A stretch of 40,579 nucleotides of DNA from Bacteroidales bacterium (GTDB lineage: Bacteria > Bacteroidota > Bacteroidia > Bacteroidales > UBA7960). Position numbers and translations under genes: made by a program. This document shows, piece by piece, positions 1 to 10,279 of the stretch (positions are counted from its first letter, which is position 1; each line of letters starts with the position of its first letter). The notes beneath the pieces are model-generated. The model made no database searches. It was not told where the DNA came from and saw nothing but the letters and a program-made list of their open reading frames with translations. The stretch spans positions 1-40,579 of the forward strand of contig PWJZ01000124.1 in the NCBI GenBank assembly GCA_003559855.1. The letters are read 5' to 3'.

Positions 1-4
1 CAAA

Positions 5-121
5 TCGATTAAGAAAAACTAAAAATTTGCAATCAAATATGCTTACAAATTAAGTTTTTCTAAATCGGGGTTAAACCCAGCTAAGTCATTAGTTCGCTGC
101 ACTCCTAATGACCAATCTGGG
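5..121. other. Two inverted repeats downstream of the histidine kinase gene
   Basis: This is non-coding DNA with two inverted repeats. The first pairs about 6-20 with 52-67 (arms CGATTAAGAAAAACT and its near-perfect complement, about 32-base loop). The second is a perfect 7-bp pair, TCATTAG at 86-92 with CTAATGA at 105-111, enclosed by CCCAG at 76-80 and CTGGG at 117-121. The second begins 15 bases after the kinase stop codon and could act in 3' end formation, but there is no clear T-run directly after it, so an intrinsic terminator is only a guess. Confidence 0.35.
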
Positions 122-135
122 ATAAATAATATACT

Positions 136-2304
136 TCAGGCAGTACCGTTTAAGGGCAGGGAAAAAGTAAAGATTGACCCTCCCTTTTCCTTACTTTCAA
201 ACTCGATTTTTCCATATTGTTTTTCAACGAATTCTTTGCATAGCAATAATCCGATACCGCTGCCTTTTTCGTCATGTGTGCCTGCTGTGCTTAATAACGT
301 TTCTGAACAAAAAACCTTTTCCTGTACTTCTTTACTGATACCTACTCCATTGTCTTTGACCGATATATATGCATAGTCTTTATCAGTTTTGTAGTATAGT
401 TGAACTTTTCCTTTCTCCTTTGTGAATTTAATTGCATTCGAGAGCAGATTTCTGATCACGGTATCGGTCATATTGTAATCAGCCCATACAATTAAATTGG
501 AGTTTATCCCGTTGTCAATGGATATTTCTTTTATTTTGGCTTTTGTTGAGAACAGGTTTATATTATCATCAACGATTTCTGCCATGTCTAAATATTGCGG
601 ATCATATTTGATTTTGCCGGTATGTGAGCGTGACCATTGCAGCAAATTCTCAAGCAAATCATTTATAATTGCAACTGTTTTGTCAAGTTCCAGTGTGAGA
701 TTTTTAAGCTCTTCCCTGCTAAGGTTTTCAATATCTCTTTTCAGCATCCTGGAAAAGCTGACAATTGAAGCAAAAGGATTACGCAGATCATGTGAAATAA
801 TTGAAAAAAATTTGTCTTTGGCGGCATTGACTTCAATGAGGTGCTTTTCCGATTCGATCAGCTTTTGATTGGTTTGATGCAGCTTCTGATTAAGATCATC
901 AACTTTCTTTTTCTGTTCAAAAAGAATTTTATTAAGATTGATAAGTTTTTCATTACTTTGACTGATCTCCTCCTTCCTCTTTTCGAGAAGCTTGTTGGTT
1001 TTGTTTATTACAAGATATCGGTTATATAGCAAAAACAGCAATATGATAACAATTATGACTCCTGCAAGCAGAAAGTTTTTAAGTAACCGTTGTTTTTCGT
1101 AATTCAAAGCATTAATATGGCTGGCTTTCCTGTAAAGCTCTAATTCTTTTTCTTTTCTTTCTCTTTCAAACAACATTTGAAATTCATATATTCTTCTTCG
1201 GCTTACTTCGCTAAAAATACTGTCTTTCAAATACAAATACTTTTGCTGATAATTATATGCATTATGGTAATCATTTTTGCCGGCGTATAATTTTGCAAGA
1301 TTGTAATAGTTTTGGTTGGTGATACGTGAAATATCAATATTTTGAGCAATGTCAATACTTCTGTAAAAATATTTTTCTGCTTTTGACAGATCGTCAATGC
1401 CAATGTGTGCTTGTCCAAGATAATTCAAGGTTTGTGAAATGCCGCGCTGATCATTTACTTCTTTGAATAGTTTTAAAGCTTTGTACAAATTGTCCAATGC
1501 ACTACTATAATCTTCCTGTACAATTTTAAGAGAACCTATTCTGCTGAGCGTTGAAGCTTTTTCCCTTATATCGCCAAGATTTTTACGTATTTCCAGTGCT
1601 TTTTGAAAATATTGTAAGGCTTTATCAAATTGCTCCTGATTTTGTTTGACAATGCCAAGATTATTATATGAAAATGCCATTCCTTTTTGATCGTTGAGCT
1701 TTTTTTTGATTTCAAGCGACTGGCGATGGTTCCATTCTGACAATGCCCAATTCCCGCTTTTTTCATAAATGCTGCCAATATTGTTAAGGGTGGCAGCAAT
1801 ACCCTGCTGATGCTCATTATCTTTAAATATACCTAAGGCTTTGAAATAGTATTCAAGGGCTTTTTCATAATGACTTTGATCGCTGTATATAAGCCCTATA
1901 TTTGTTAATGTAATGGCAATGCCAACCTCATTATTATGTTTTTTATGTATATTTCTTGCTTCATGCAGGTGATCCATGGCAAGGCCTAATTCACTCATCT
2001 GCCAGTAAACTACGCCAACTATGTTGTGAGCACCTGCTCTTTGACTATCAAGATTTAAATTTTTTGCCATATTTATGGCATTCTTACCGTAACTCAATGC
2101 TGCTTCAGGGTCTTTTGACTTGAGAGTTGAACATATCTCTGTCATAGCATTGATACGTACCGTATCATGAATATCCGCCTGCTCAAGCAACGCTTTAAGA
2201 CTGTCGATATGTTCATTGTTATTATCAGCTGTAGCGCGTAAGCTTGTACACAATATTGACAATGCAATAAGAAATGTTGCTATGATATGGATGACCCTTG
2301 ACAT
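136..2304 (-). CDS. TPR-repeat membrane sensor histidine kinase
   Basis: Membrane sensor of a two-component system; the stimulus is unknown. The 722-residue protein has an N-terminal signal or anchor segment (about 5-24), then tetratricopeptide repeats to about residue 370 with the usual GxxxxxxGxxYxxxxxYxxAL pattern, one transmembrane helix at about 411-430, and a lysine/glutamate-rich coiled coil. The HisKA box SIISHDLRNPF follows with the phospho-acceptor His505. The HATPase domain has NLLSNAIKFT (N box), DNGVGI (G1) and GSGIGLLLC (G2). No receiver or DNA-binding domain is fused and no response regulator lies next to it, so it is an orphan within the window. The repeats before the membrane helix are presumably periplasmic. 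The start follows from the hydrophobic N-terminus; the gene ends in TGA. Confidence 0.9.
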   Translation of the reverse strand: MSRVIHIIATFLIALSILCTSLRATADNNNEHIDSLKALLEQADIHDTVRINAMTEICSTLKSKDPEAALSYGKNAINMAKNLNLDSQRAGAHNIVGVVYWQMSELGLAMDHLHEARNIHKKHNNEVGIAITLTNIGLIYSDQSHYEKALEYYFKALGIFKDNEHQQGIAATLNNIGSIYEKSGNWALSEWNHRQSLEIKKKLNDQKGMAFSYNNLGIVKQNQEQFDKALQYFQKALEIRKNLGDIREKASTLSRIGSLKIVQEDYSSALDNLYKALKLFKEVNDQRGISQTLNYLGQAHIGIDDLSKAEKYFYRSIDIAQNIDISRITNQNYYNLAKLYAGKNDYHNAYNYQQKYLYLKDSIFSEVSRRRIYEFQMLFERERKEKELELYRKASHINALNYEKQRLLKNFLLAGVIIVIILLFLLYNRYLVINKTNKLLEKRKEEISQSNEKLINLNKILFEQKKKVDDLNQKLHQTNQKLIESEKHLIEVNAAKDKFFSIISHDLRNPFASIVSFSRMLKRDIENLSREELKNLTLELDKTVAIINDLLENLLQWSRSHTGKIKYDPQYLDMAEIVDDNINLFSTKAKIKEISIDNGINSNLIVWADYNMTDTVIRNLLSNAIKFTKEKGKVQLYYKTDKDYAYISVKDNGVGISKEVQEKVFCSETLLSTAGTHDEKGSGIGLLLCKEFVEKQYGKIEFESKEKGGSIFTFSLPLNGTA

Positions 2305-2396
2305 AAATTAATAATGATATTCAAAATGCTGATGTTTATTAAGGGATTTTTTGGTTATGATGTACCTCTTCCTAAAAAACGGTCTTGCTTAATATA

Positions 2397-2404
2397 CAAA
2401 TATA
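2397..2404 (-). promoter_or_regulatory. Candidate -7 box (TATATTTG) for the sensor kinase
   Basis: On the minus strand this reads TATATTTG, a match to the Bacteroidetes -7 consensus TAnnTTTG, about 93 bases before the kinase start codon. A TTTG lies 14 bases further upstream (2419-2422), which is shorter than the usual spacing, so only the -7 box is convincing. Confidence 0.4.
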
Positions 2405-2537
2405 CTATTTATTACGAACAAAAATAAATTATGTTCTAAATTTTTCCCTTTTTTGATTTAAAAATTGTTTGTTTGATAGATTCTTTCCGGTTATTCTGTA
2501 ATGTGTTTTTTATTCAAAAGAGCATAAAATATAAATA

Positions 2538-2573
2538 AAAAAGCCGGCAATCGTTTATGATTACCGGCTTTTT
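2538..2573 (-). terminator. Rho-independent terminator after eno
   Basis: Near-perfect 15-bp inverted repeat: left arm 2538-2552, six-base loop, right arm 2559-2573, with a GC-rich core (GCCGG) flanked by A and T runs. It starts 32 bases after the enolase stop. The single imperfect pair is C/A in plus-strand RNA but a G-U wobble in minus-strand RNA, so it fits termination of the minus-strand translation operon best, though it may work both ways. Confidence 0.88.
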
Positions 2574-2605
2574 CTATAAATGGTCAATTAAACAGGTCAG
2601 ATTTG

Positions 2606-3913
<1,308 letters not shown>

Positions 3914-3979
3914 TTATTTATGAACTGTTTAAGTTATTGCAAAAGGTTAATAAAGCAAAAAGGTGATTACTATCCTCTT

Positions 3980-4942
3980 CTATTTATTGTCTTTGTTATC
4001 TTTATTCGGTTGCGTATCTTCCTTTTTATCTTCTTTTTTTTCGCGGGTTTTGCTTTCAGCCTTCTGTTCATTTTGTTGTTGTGACTTTACTTCTTTTTCA
4101 GAAGTTTTATCTTTCTTTTCTTCGTGGATTTTGTCTTCAGGCTGTGTTTTATCTTCTTTCACACCGGTTTTAGGCTCATCTTTTTTTTGAGGCTCGGTTT
4201 TAGCTTCATCCTTTGTGTCAGGTATATCCTTGTCTTTTGCCGTAGGTTTTGTTTTAGGCTCAGCTTGCTGTTTTTTAGCATCTGAAGTGGCTTTGACACT
4301 ATCCTTGCGGGGCTTTTTTTCGGGCTTGTCTTGTTTTTTCAAGGGTTGTTCCTTGATATCTTCAGCGGCATCAGGGTCTTTATCAGGTTGTGTTGCCGGT
4401 TGAGTTTGACTGCCGGGTTTATCGGCGGTTTCATCTGTTTTTGTCTTCTGCTCATCGCTTATGGTGGTTTTGTCCTGTTGCGAATCTTGTACTTCCGCTT
4501 TTGTTGTTGGTTTCTTTTTACCACTTCTGCGACTTCTGCGTGTGCGCTTTTGAGTTTCTTCCTCGGGTGTTGTAAGCATGTTCTCATTATAGTCAACTAG
4601 CTCAATAAAGCACATTTCTGCACCGTCTCCTTTTCTGAAACCGGTTTTTAATATCCTTGTATATCCTCCCGGGCGGTCAATGATCTTTTTTGACACTTCC
4701 CTGAAAAGTTCGTTTATTGCCTCCTTGTTTTGCAGGTATCTGAATACTGTTCGCCGCGAGTGTGTAGAATCGTTCTTTGATTTGGTGATCAGCGGTTCTA
4801 CATATGTTCTGAGCGCCTTGGCTTTTGCTAATGTCGTATTTATTCTTTTATGGAGAATGAGTTGCGATGCCATGTTTGAAAGCATGGCTTTACGATGTGA
4901 TGCCGTACGCCCAAGATGATTGAATCTCTTTCTGTGTCTCAT
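3980..4942 (-). CDS. rplQ: Large ribosomal subunit protein L17 with a long charged C-terminal tail
   Basis: The first ~122 residues are a normal bL17 (starts [36 protein letters not shown]; ends near [11 protein letters not shown]). bL17 lies near the peptide exit tunnel. The remaining ~190 residues are low-complexity and rich in Lys, Glu, Asp, Thr, Gln and Pro, with a [13 protein letters not shown] patch and then alternating charged runs down to the end (PNKDNKDNK). Bacteroidetes L17 proteins often have a modest extension; this one is long. The frame is open throughout, and codon use continues without a break, so the tail appears to be translated. It starts 5 bases after the rpoA stop. Confidence 0.95.
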   Translation of the reverse strand: MRHRKRFNHLGRTASHRKAMLSNMASQLILHKRINTTLAKAKALRTYVEPLITKSKNDSTHSRRTVFRYLQNKEAINELFREVSKKIIDRPGGYTRILKTGFRKGDGAEMCFIELVDYNENMLTTPEEETQKRTRRSRRSGKKKPTTKAEVQDSQQDKTTISDEQKTKTDETADKPGSQTQPATQPDKDPDAAEDIKEQPLKKQDKPEKKPRKDSVKATSDAKKQQAEPKTKPTAKDKDIPDTKDEAKTEPQKKDEPKTGVKEDKTQPEDKIHEEKKDKTSEKEVKSQQQNEQKAESKTREKKEDKKEDTQPNKDNKDNK

Positions 4943-4947
4943 TTGTA

Positions 4948-5940
4948 TTAATCCTTATCTAATTTATACTTTGAAACGTTCATTCCGAAGCTGAGATTTT
5001 TCGATTTCAGCAATTCTTCAAGCTCGGTCAAAGATTTCTTTCCAAAATTTCTGAATTTCAACAAATCATGTCTGTTAAGCGTTACAAGGTCTCCCAGGGT
5101 TTCTATGTCTGCGGCTTTCAGGCAATTAAGTGCTCTGACCGACAGATCGAGGTCAACAAGCTTTGTCTTAAGAAGCTGCCTCATGTGCAGTGAAGACTCA
5201 TCAAATTCTTCGCTGGCTGATTTTTCCTCGGTATCAATAGTGATCTTTTCGTCCGAGAAAAGCATAAAGTGATATATAAGAATCTTTGCAGCTTCTTTTA
5301 AAGCATCTTTAGGATTTATAGAACCATCGGTCATTATTTCCAGGATCAGTTTTTCGTAGTCTGTTTTTTGTTCAACACGATAATTTTCAATCTGGTATTT
5401 GACATTTTTTATCGGTGTAAAAATCGAATCCATGGGTATCTGACCTATCACGGGTTCCAGCTCTGCATTTTCTTCTGCCGCTACATAACCCCTTCCTTTT
5501 TCAATGGTTATCTCCATGTCGAGATTCACATTAGGCTCCATATTGCAAATAACAACATCGGGATTAAGTACCTGGAAATTTAACAAAGAATCATTAATAT
5601 CGCCGGCTTTAAAGAATTCCTTTCCGGAGATACTTATATTCACTTTTTCATTGTTTTCGTCTTCGACCTGTTTTTTGAACCTTATCTTCTTAAAATTCAA
5701 AACGATCTCGGTAACATCTTCAACAATACCTTTAATGGTTGAGAATTCATGTTCGATACCTTCTATTTTAACAGAAGTAATTGCAAATCCCTCCAGGGAT
5801 GACAGCAAAATTCGTCTGAGAGCATTTCCTATAGTTATTCCGTAGCCTGGCTCCAATGGTCTGAATTCAAATTTTCCATACGTTCCATTGGATTCAAGCA
5901 TTATAACTTTATCGGGTTTTTGAAAAGCTAGTATTGCCAT
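4948..5940 (-). CDS. rpoA: DNA-directed RNA polymerase subunit alpha
   Basis: Alpha subunit; its dimer nucleates assembly of RNA polymerase. At 330 residues it has both domains: the N-terminal assembly domain ([20 protein letters not shown], typical of alpha; GYVAAEEN) and, after a linker near residues 235-250, the C-terminal DNA/activator-binding domain ([39 protein letters not shown]). It sits between rpsD (24-base gap) and rplQ (5-base gap), the standard alpha-operon order rpsM-rpsK-rpsD-rpoA-rplQ. Confidence 0.98.
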   Translation of the reverse strand: MAILAFQKPDKVIMLESNGTYGKFEFRPLEPGYGITIGNALRRILLSSLEGFAITSVKIEGIEHEFSTIKGIVEDVTEIVLNFKKIRFKKQVEDENNEKVNISISGKEFFKAGDINDSLLNFQVLNPDVVICNMEPNVNLDMEITIEKGRGYVAAEENAELEPVIGQIPMDSIFTPIKNVKYQIENYRVEQKTDYEKLILEIMTDGSINPKDALKEAAKILIYHFMLFSDEKITIDTEEKSASEEFDESSLHMRQLLKTKLVDLDLSVRALNCLKAADIETLGDLVTLNRHDLLKFRNFGKKSLTELEELLKSKNLSFGMNVSKYKLDKD

Positions 5941-5964
5941 TTATTAAAATAATTTTTATCGTTA

Positions 5965-6570
5965 TTACTTGGAATAGAGCTCGACTATAAGTTGTTCTTT
6001 AATATTTTCCGGTATTTGTTCTCTTTCAGGCATATTCATAAATTTACCTAAAAATGATGATTCGTCCCATTCAAGCCATGAATATGCTGTAGAACGGGAT
6101 GTTAATGATTCATTAATGAGTTCAAGGCTTTTGGATTTTTCCCGCACTCCGATTATGTCGCCAGGGCTGACTGTATAAGAAGGGATGTTTGTGATTTCCC
6201 CATTTACAGTTATGTGCCTGTGAGATACAAGTTGTCTTGCGGCTTGTCTTGAAGGTGCTATACCAAGCCTGAAGACGACATTATCAAGTCGGGCTTCAAG
6301 CAATTGAAGCAGTAATTCGCCTGTAATACCTTTTCGGCGTGAAGCTTTTTTAAAAAGATTTGAAAATTGTCTTTCCAGGAGTCCGTATGTGTATTTAGCT
6401 TTTTGTTTTTCCTGGAGTTGTGTGGCATACTCGGAAAGCTTTTTACGTTTTTTTGCATTGCCATGTATGCCGGGCGGATACTTTTTCTTTTCAAAAGCTT
6501 TATCGGCGCCAAAAATTGGTTCTCCAAACTTGCGTGCTATTTTTGTTTTGGGACCTAAATATCTTGCCAT
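5965..6570 (-). CDS. rpsD: Small ribosomal subunit protein S4
   Basis: 16S rRNA-binding primary assembly protein uS4, 201 residues, full length. It starts [18 protein letters not shown] and has the S4 RNA-binding domain ([35 protein letters not shown], in two adjoining parts). The N-terminal cysteine cluster of zinc-binding S4 is absent, so this is the zinc-free form. In proteobacteria S4 represses the alpha operon by binding its mRNA; no such site could be recognised here by eye. Confidence 0.98.
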   Translation of the reverse strand: MARYLGPKTKIARKFGEPIFGADKAFEKKKYPPGIHGNAKKRKKLSEYATQLQEKQKAKYTYGLLERQFSNLFKKASRRKGITGELLLQLLEARLDNVVFRLGIAPSRQAARQLVSHRHITVNGEITNIPSYTVSPGDIIGVREKSKSLELINESLTSRSTAYSWLEWDESSFLGKFMNMPEREQIPENIKEQLIVELYSK

Positions 6571-6603
6571 AACTATATATTGATTTTTTAATTTTTAAAG
6601 TTT

Positions 6604-7002
6604 TTACACACGTCTTCTTTTCGGTGGCCTGCAACCATTATGTGGCAATGGTGTAACATCAACTATTTCTGATATTTCCAGACCTGCACTGTTGAGTGAT
6701 CGAATAGCTGACTCCCTGCCAGTCCCTGGCCCTTTAACGTACACCTTAACTTTACGTAAGCCTGCATCAATAGCTGTTTTAGCAGCGTCAGTTGCGGCAA
6801 GCTGACCTGCATAGGGTGTGTTCTTCTTAGAACCCTTAAAACCCATCTTTCCGGCTGATGACCATGAGATCACTTCACCGGAGTTGTTGGTAAGTGTAAT
6901 ATTGATATTGTTAAAAGATGCAAAGACATGTGCCTGACCTGCAGGATCTACCTTTACAACCCTTCGCTTTGAAGATTTTCCGCTTTTTGTCGTTTTTGCC
7001 AT
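6604..7002 (-). CDS. rpsK: Small ribosomal subunit protein S11
   Basis: uS11 of the 30S platform, 132 residues. Motifs include [53 protein letters not shown] and the C-terminal [18 protein letters not shown]. The start [14 protein letters not shown] is the usual basic N-terminus. It follows rpsM by 67 bases and precedes rpsD by 33, inside the alpha operon. Confidence 0.98.
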   Translation of the reverse strand: MAKTTKSGKSSKRRVVKVDPAGQAHVFASFNNINITLTNNSGEVISWSSAGKMGFKGSKKNTPYAGQLAATDAAKTAIDAGLRKVKVYVKGPGTGRESAIRSLNSAGLEISEIVDVTPLPHNGCRPPKRRRV

Positions 7003-7069
7003 ATTTCAGTAATTAACTTTTGATCACGGTACAAAAAGTACTCGTCATATTATATATTATTATTTATTG

Positions 7070-7447
7070 TTATTTGGTTGCTTTTTTCTTATTTGCTACT
7101 GTTTTTTTCCTCCCTTTTCTGGTCCGTGCATTATTCTTGGTCTTTTGACCGTTTAACGGCATACCTGTACGATGCCGGATCCCACGGTAACTACCGATAT
7201 CCATAAGACGTTTAATATTCATCTGAACGTCCGATCGCAATGTGCCTTCTACACGGTATTCTTCGTTTATAACATTTCTGATTGCAGTGATCTGCTTATC
7301 ATCCCAGTCCTGAACCTTTATATTCTCATCTACATTGGTCTTTTCCAAAATCCTCCTGGCTTGCGGTTTTCCAATTCCGTAAATGTAAGTTAAACTGATA
7401 ATGCCTCTTTTGTTTTTGGGCAGATCTACGCCAGCTATACGTGCCAT
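7070..7447 (-). CDS. rpsM: Small ribosomal subunit protein S13
   Basis: uS13 of the 30S head, which contacts the 50S subunit and P-site tRNA; 125 residues. It has the classic N-terminus [15 protein letters not shown], the helix-hairpin [11 protein letters not shown], and [19 protein letters not shown] followed by a basic tail. An in-frame ATG 16 codons upstream (7495) gives a longer frame, but that extension would overlap the end of rpmJ and is not like any S13, so 7447 is the start used. Confidence 0.97.
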   Translation of the reverse strand: MARIAGVDLPKNKRGIISLTYIYGIGKPQARRILEKTNVDENIKVQDWDDKQITAIRNVINEEYRVEGTLRSDVQMNIKRLMDIGSYRGIRHRTGMPLNGQKTKNNARTRKGRKKTVANKKKATK

Positions 7448-7491
7448 ATTTATTGAATTTTTATTGTTTATATATCGTTTTTTGACAAATA

Positions 7492-7608
7492 TCAACCCTG
7501 TCTCTGTTTATACTTGGGGTTTTTTTTATTTATTACATATAAACGCCCTTTCCTCCTGACAATCTTACAGCCTGAACTCCTCTTTTTTACTGATGCCTTT
7601 ACTTTCAT
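7492..7608 (-). CDS. rpmJ: Large ribosomal subunit protein L36 (zinc-free type)
   Basis: A 38-residue protein read on the minus strand from ATG at 7606-7608 to TGA at 7492-7494. It begins [20 protein letters not shown] and ends [11 protein letters not shown], which is bL36. Zinc-binding L36 has CxxC plus C/H ligands; only one cysteine remains here (residue 14), so this is the C-minus form, as in other Bacteroidetes. rpsM follows after 44 bases. A 256-base gap separates it from infA upstream; that is unusual for this operon, and a shared intergenic element lies in the gap. Confidence 0.97.
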   Translation of the reverse strand: MKVKASVKKRSSGCKIVRRKGRLYVINKKNPKYKQRQG

Positions 7609-7661
7609 TAGTGTAAAATGTGTTTTAAATCCTGATTCCTAATAATATATATTTATTAAAT

Positions 7662-7710
7662 TGTCGTTTTTCGTTTTTAATTCATGTAACCCTTATGCTT
7701 CATTACTCCC
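7662..7710 (-). repeat. Copy A of a shared intergenic element before rpmJ
   Basis: On the minus strand this reads GGGAGTAATGAAGCATAAGG and continues through TTACATGAATTAAAAACG to a CGACA end. It resembles two other segments in this operon, before rpmD and rpmC. The ATRAGGRTT block begins 88 bases before the rpmJ start, exactly as in the rpmD copy. Function unknown; it could be an mRNA leader structure or the remnant of a mobile repeat. Confidence 0.55.
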
Positions 7711-7756
7711 TTCGGTCGTCAGATCGTTTACTCGCGTTGTTCCTGAACTCGCTTGG

Positions 7757-7785
7757 CTAAAGTTAATAATCTGTTATTAACTTAG
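7757..7785. other. Strong hairpin in the infA-rpmJ gap
   Basis: Inverted repeat CTAA[A]GTTAATAA, loop TCTG, TTATTAACTTAG: 12 paired positions with one bulged A and a four-base loop. It lies in the middle of the 256-base gap between infA and rpmJ. It has no GC-rich stem or T-run, so it does not look like an intrinsic terminator. A role in mRNA processing or regulation is possible but not shown. Confidence 0.5.
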
Positions 7786-7864
7786 TGAATGATGGTTTCA
7801 TGTGTTAGTTTTTTCTGCTGTTTTAAATAATAAAATATTTCTTTATTAATTATTTCATCCAATC

Positions 7865-8083
7865 TTATTTATATCGAAAACTTATCCTTCCTTTAGTAAG
7901 GTCATACGGAGACATTTCGACTTTCACCTTGTCTCCCGGCAAAATCTTGATATAGTGCATTCTCATTTTACCTGAAATATGGGCTGTTATCACGTGCCCG
8001 TTTTCAAGTTCAACTCTGAACATTGCATTTCCGAGCGATTCGATCACTGTTCCGTCTTGCTCTATTGGTGGTTGTTTTGCCAT
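7865..8083 (-). CDS. infA: Translation initiation factor IF-1
   Basis: 72-residue OB-fold protein that binds the 30S A site during initiation with IF-2 and IF-3. It is full length: [60 protein letters not shown] and GRISFRYK. It starts 13 bases after the map stop, in the common secY-map-infA-rpmJ order. Confidence 0.98.
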   Translation of the reverse strand: MAKQPPIEQDGTVIESLGNAMFRVELENGHVITAHISGKMRMHYIKILPGDKVKVEMSPYDLTKGRISFRYK

Positions 8084-8096
8084 AAATCACGCACTG

Positions 8097-8897
8097 TTAT
8101 TTTACAATTATCAAGTTGTTGATGTTCTCCTTTAAAGATTTTTCTATATAGTTAAATGTTGATAAAACATCGGCTTTTTTTCCGTTAACAGCTATTGTAT
8201 GTTCATAATGAGCCGATGGTTTTCTGTCGGCTGTTCTTATGGTCCATTTGTCTTTTTCCTGTACCACATTTCTTCGCCCCATGTTTATCATTGGCTCTAT
8301 AGCAATAACCAAGCCATTTTGCAGCTTCAAGCCTTTTCCTTTTTTCCCGAAATTGGGAACTTCAGGGGGTTCGTGCAGATTTTCACCTAATCCGTGCCCC
8401 ACAAGGTCCCTGATAACCGAAAAACCGGCATTTTCAGCAACCGTTTGTATGGTATATGAAATATCGCCAATTGTATTGCCTGCAACCGCCTTATCAATAC
8501 CTTCAAATAATGCACGGTATGTTACTTTAAGCAATTTTTTCAACCTCTGGTTGATATCACCTACTACAAACGTATAGGAAGAATCCCCGTAATACTTTTC
8601 TTTCAACACACCGCAATCAATAGAAACAATGTCACCTTCCTTCAACTCCCTGTCATTAGGAATACCATGCACTACAACTTCATTGACAGAAACACATAAG
8701 GTTGCCGGAAAACCCTGATAGCCCTTAAATCCCGGACTTGCATTATGGTCGCGTATGAAGGTTTCCGCTATTTTATCCAGTTCTATGGTTTTTATACCCG
8801 GTCTTATATGTTTGGCAACTTCTGCCAAAGTTTTTGAAACAAGCAAAGAACTATTTCTGATTAACTCTATTTCCTCTTTGTTTTTATAATGAATCAT
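8097..8897 (-). CDS. map: Type I methionine aminopeptidase
   Basis: Removes the initiator methionine from new proteins; dinuclear metal peptidase, 266 residues. The five metal ligands are visible in order: Asp in VSIDCGV, Asp in YYGDSSYTF, His in VGHGLGENLHEPPEVPN, Glu in AIEPMINMG and Glu in HYEHTIAV. FPATLCVSVNEVVVHGIP is the substrate-side His segment. It has no N-terminal zinc-finger extension. It lies between secY (15-base gap) and infA (13-base gap), so processing is coupled with translation genes. Confidence 0.97.
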   Translation of the reverse strand: MIHYKNKEEIELIRNSSLLVSKTLAEVAKHIRPGIKTIELDKIAETFIRDHNASPGFKGYQGFPATLCVSVNEVVVHGIPNDRELKEGDIVSIDCGVLKEKYYGDSSYTFVVGDINQRLKKLLKVTYRALFEGIDKAVAGNTIGDISYTIQTVAENAGFSVIRDLVGHGLGENLHEPPEVPNFGKKGKGLKLQNGLVIAIEPMINMGRRNVVQEKDKWTIRTADRKPSAHYEHTIAVNGKKADVLSTFNYIEKSLKENINNLIIVK

Positions 8898-8912
8898 CTG
8901 ATTATAATGCTT

Positions 8913-10274
8913 TTATCCTGTCATTCTCATTGACCTCCGGCCTTTTATCCTTCCTGACTTGGTAAGCCCATCATAATGTCGCATTAACAGATGACTTTCA
9001 ATTTGCTGCAAGGTGTCAAGCACAACACCTACCATAATTAACAAGGATGTTCCTCCGAAAAATTGCGCAAATTGTCCTGTAACTCCAAACTGGCTGACGA
9101 TAGCAGGCATAACTGCAACAAAAGCCAGAAACAATGAGCCGGGTAAAGTGATCTTTGACATGATATTATCAATAAATTCTGCTGTTCTTTTACCCGGTTT
9201 GACACCCGGTATAAATCCTCCGTTCTTTTTCATATCTTCGGCCATTTGCGTTGGATTTACTGTTATGGCAGTATAAAAATATGTAAACAGGATTATTAAA
9301 ATGGAAAACACAAAATTATACCAGAATCCGTGAAAGTTTGAAAACACTGCGGCTACGCCGGTAAGAGCTTCCGAATCGGCAAACCCCACGAGCGTTATCG
9401 GTACAAACATAATTGCCTGCGCAAAAATTATGGGCATAACACCGGCCGCATTAACTTTCAATGGTATATATTGTCTTACGCCGCCATATTGTTTGTTTCC
9501 TACAACTCTTTTGGCAAATTGTACAGGTATTCTTCTTGTTGCCTGTACCAATGTTATACAGAGAACAATTACACTCATGAGAACCACAATTTCTACCAAA
9601 AATACTACCAACCCTCCTCCCTGTTCTTCCATTCTGGCTATGAATTCGGCAAATAATGCGAACGGCAGTTGTGCAATTATTCCTACCATTATCAATAATG
9701 AAATACCGTTGCCGATCCCTTTATCTGTAATTCTTTCGCCTAGCCACATAACGAACATTGTACCCGACACCAGTATAATCACTGATGAGATCATAAAGAA
9801 TGTAGTAGGCGAGGTTGCCATCGGGTCGAATGGTGATATGGCTTCGGGTGGCAGCTGTGTGACAAGGTTAGCAAGGTAAGCAGGGGCCTGGGCACCGGTT
9901 ATAAGTACCGTAAGGTATCTTGTAATTTGATTTATTTTCTTTCTGCCACTTTCACCTTCCTTTTGAAGCTTTTGAAAATATGGAACCGCAACGCTTAAAA
10001 GCTGCACAACAATTGATGCACTGATATATGGCATTATGCCTAGAGCGAAAATAGATGCGTTGGAGAAAGCACCGCCTGAAAACATGTTGAGCAAACCCAG
10101 AATCCCTTCCTGGGTTTGTGCCTGCAGCTGAGCTAACTGGGAAGGATCAACACCCGGCAATACAACATAGGAACCCAGCCTGTAAATCAGAATGAACCCA
10201 AGGGTGTTGATAATTCTGACACGAAGGTCTTCAATACGGTAAATGTTCTTTAATGTTTGGATAAATCGTTTCAT
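8913..10274 (-). CDS. secY: Preprotein translocase subunit SecY
   Basis: Channel-forming subunit of the Sec translocon in the inner membrane; 453 residues with ten predicted hydrophobic helices. Motifs: NTLGFILIYRLGSYVVLPGV (helix 1 and plug side), FALGIMPYISASIVVQLL (helix 2), LQKEGESGRKKINQITRYLT, the cytosolic loop RRIPVQFAKRVVG, and the C-terminal IMVGVVLDTLQQIESHLLMR. It starts 5 bases after rplO, which is the standard spc-operon arrangement. Confidence 0.98.
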   Translation of the reverse strand: MKRFIQTLKNIYRIEDLRVRIINTLGFILIYRLGSYVVLPGVDPSQLAQLQAQTQEGILGLLNMFSGGAFSNASIFALGIMPYISASIVVQLLSVAVPYFQKLQKEGESGRKKINQITRYLTVLITGAQAPAYLANLVTQLPPEAISPFDPMATSPTTFFMISSVIILVSGTMFVMWLGERITDKGIGNGISLLIMVGIIAQLPFALFAEFIARMEEQGGGLVVFLVEIVVLMSVIVLCITLVQATRRIPVQFAKRVVGNKQYGGVRQYIPLKVNAAGVMPIIFAQAIMFVPITLVGFADSEALTGVAAVFSNFHGFWYNFVFSILIILFTYFYTAITVNPTQMAEDMKKNGGFIPGVKPGKRTAEFIDNIMSKITLPGSLFLAFVAVMPAIVSQFGVTGQFAQFFGGTSLLIMVGVVLDTLQQIESHLLMRHYDGLTKSGRIKGRRSMRMTG

Positions 10275-10279
10275 CAGTA

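Larger units (their letters stand above)
2305..2605. other. Intergenic region between the kinase and enolase genes
   Basis: About 300 bases without a gene. It holds the kinase 5' leader and candidate promoter near 2400 and the enolase terminator at 2538-2573. The rest is AT-rich and shows nothing else recognisable. Confidence 0.6.

Noticed and set aside
3963-4600. Plus-strand Ser/Phe-rich frames opposite the L17 tail
   Set aside because: They mirror the Lys/Glu-rich tail codons and have no family resemblance; the minus strand is the L17 frame.
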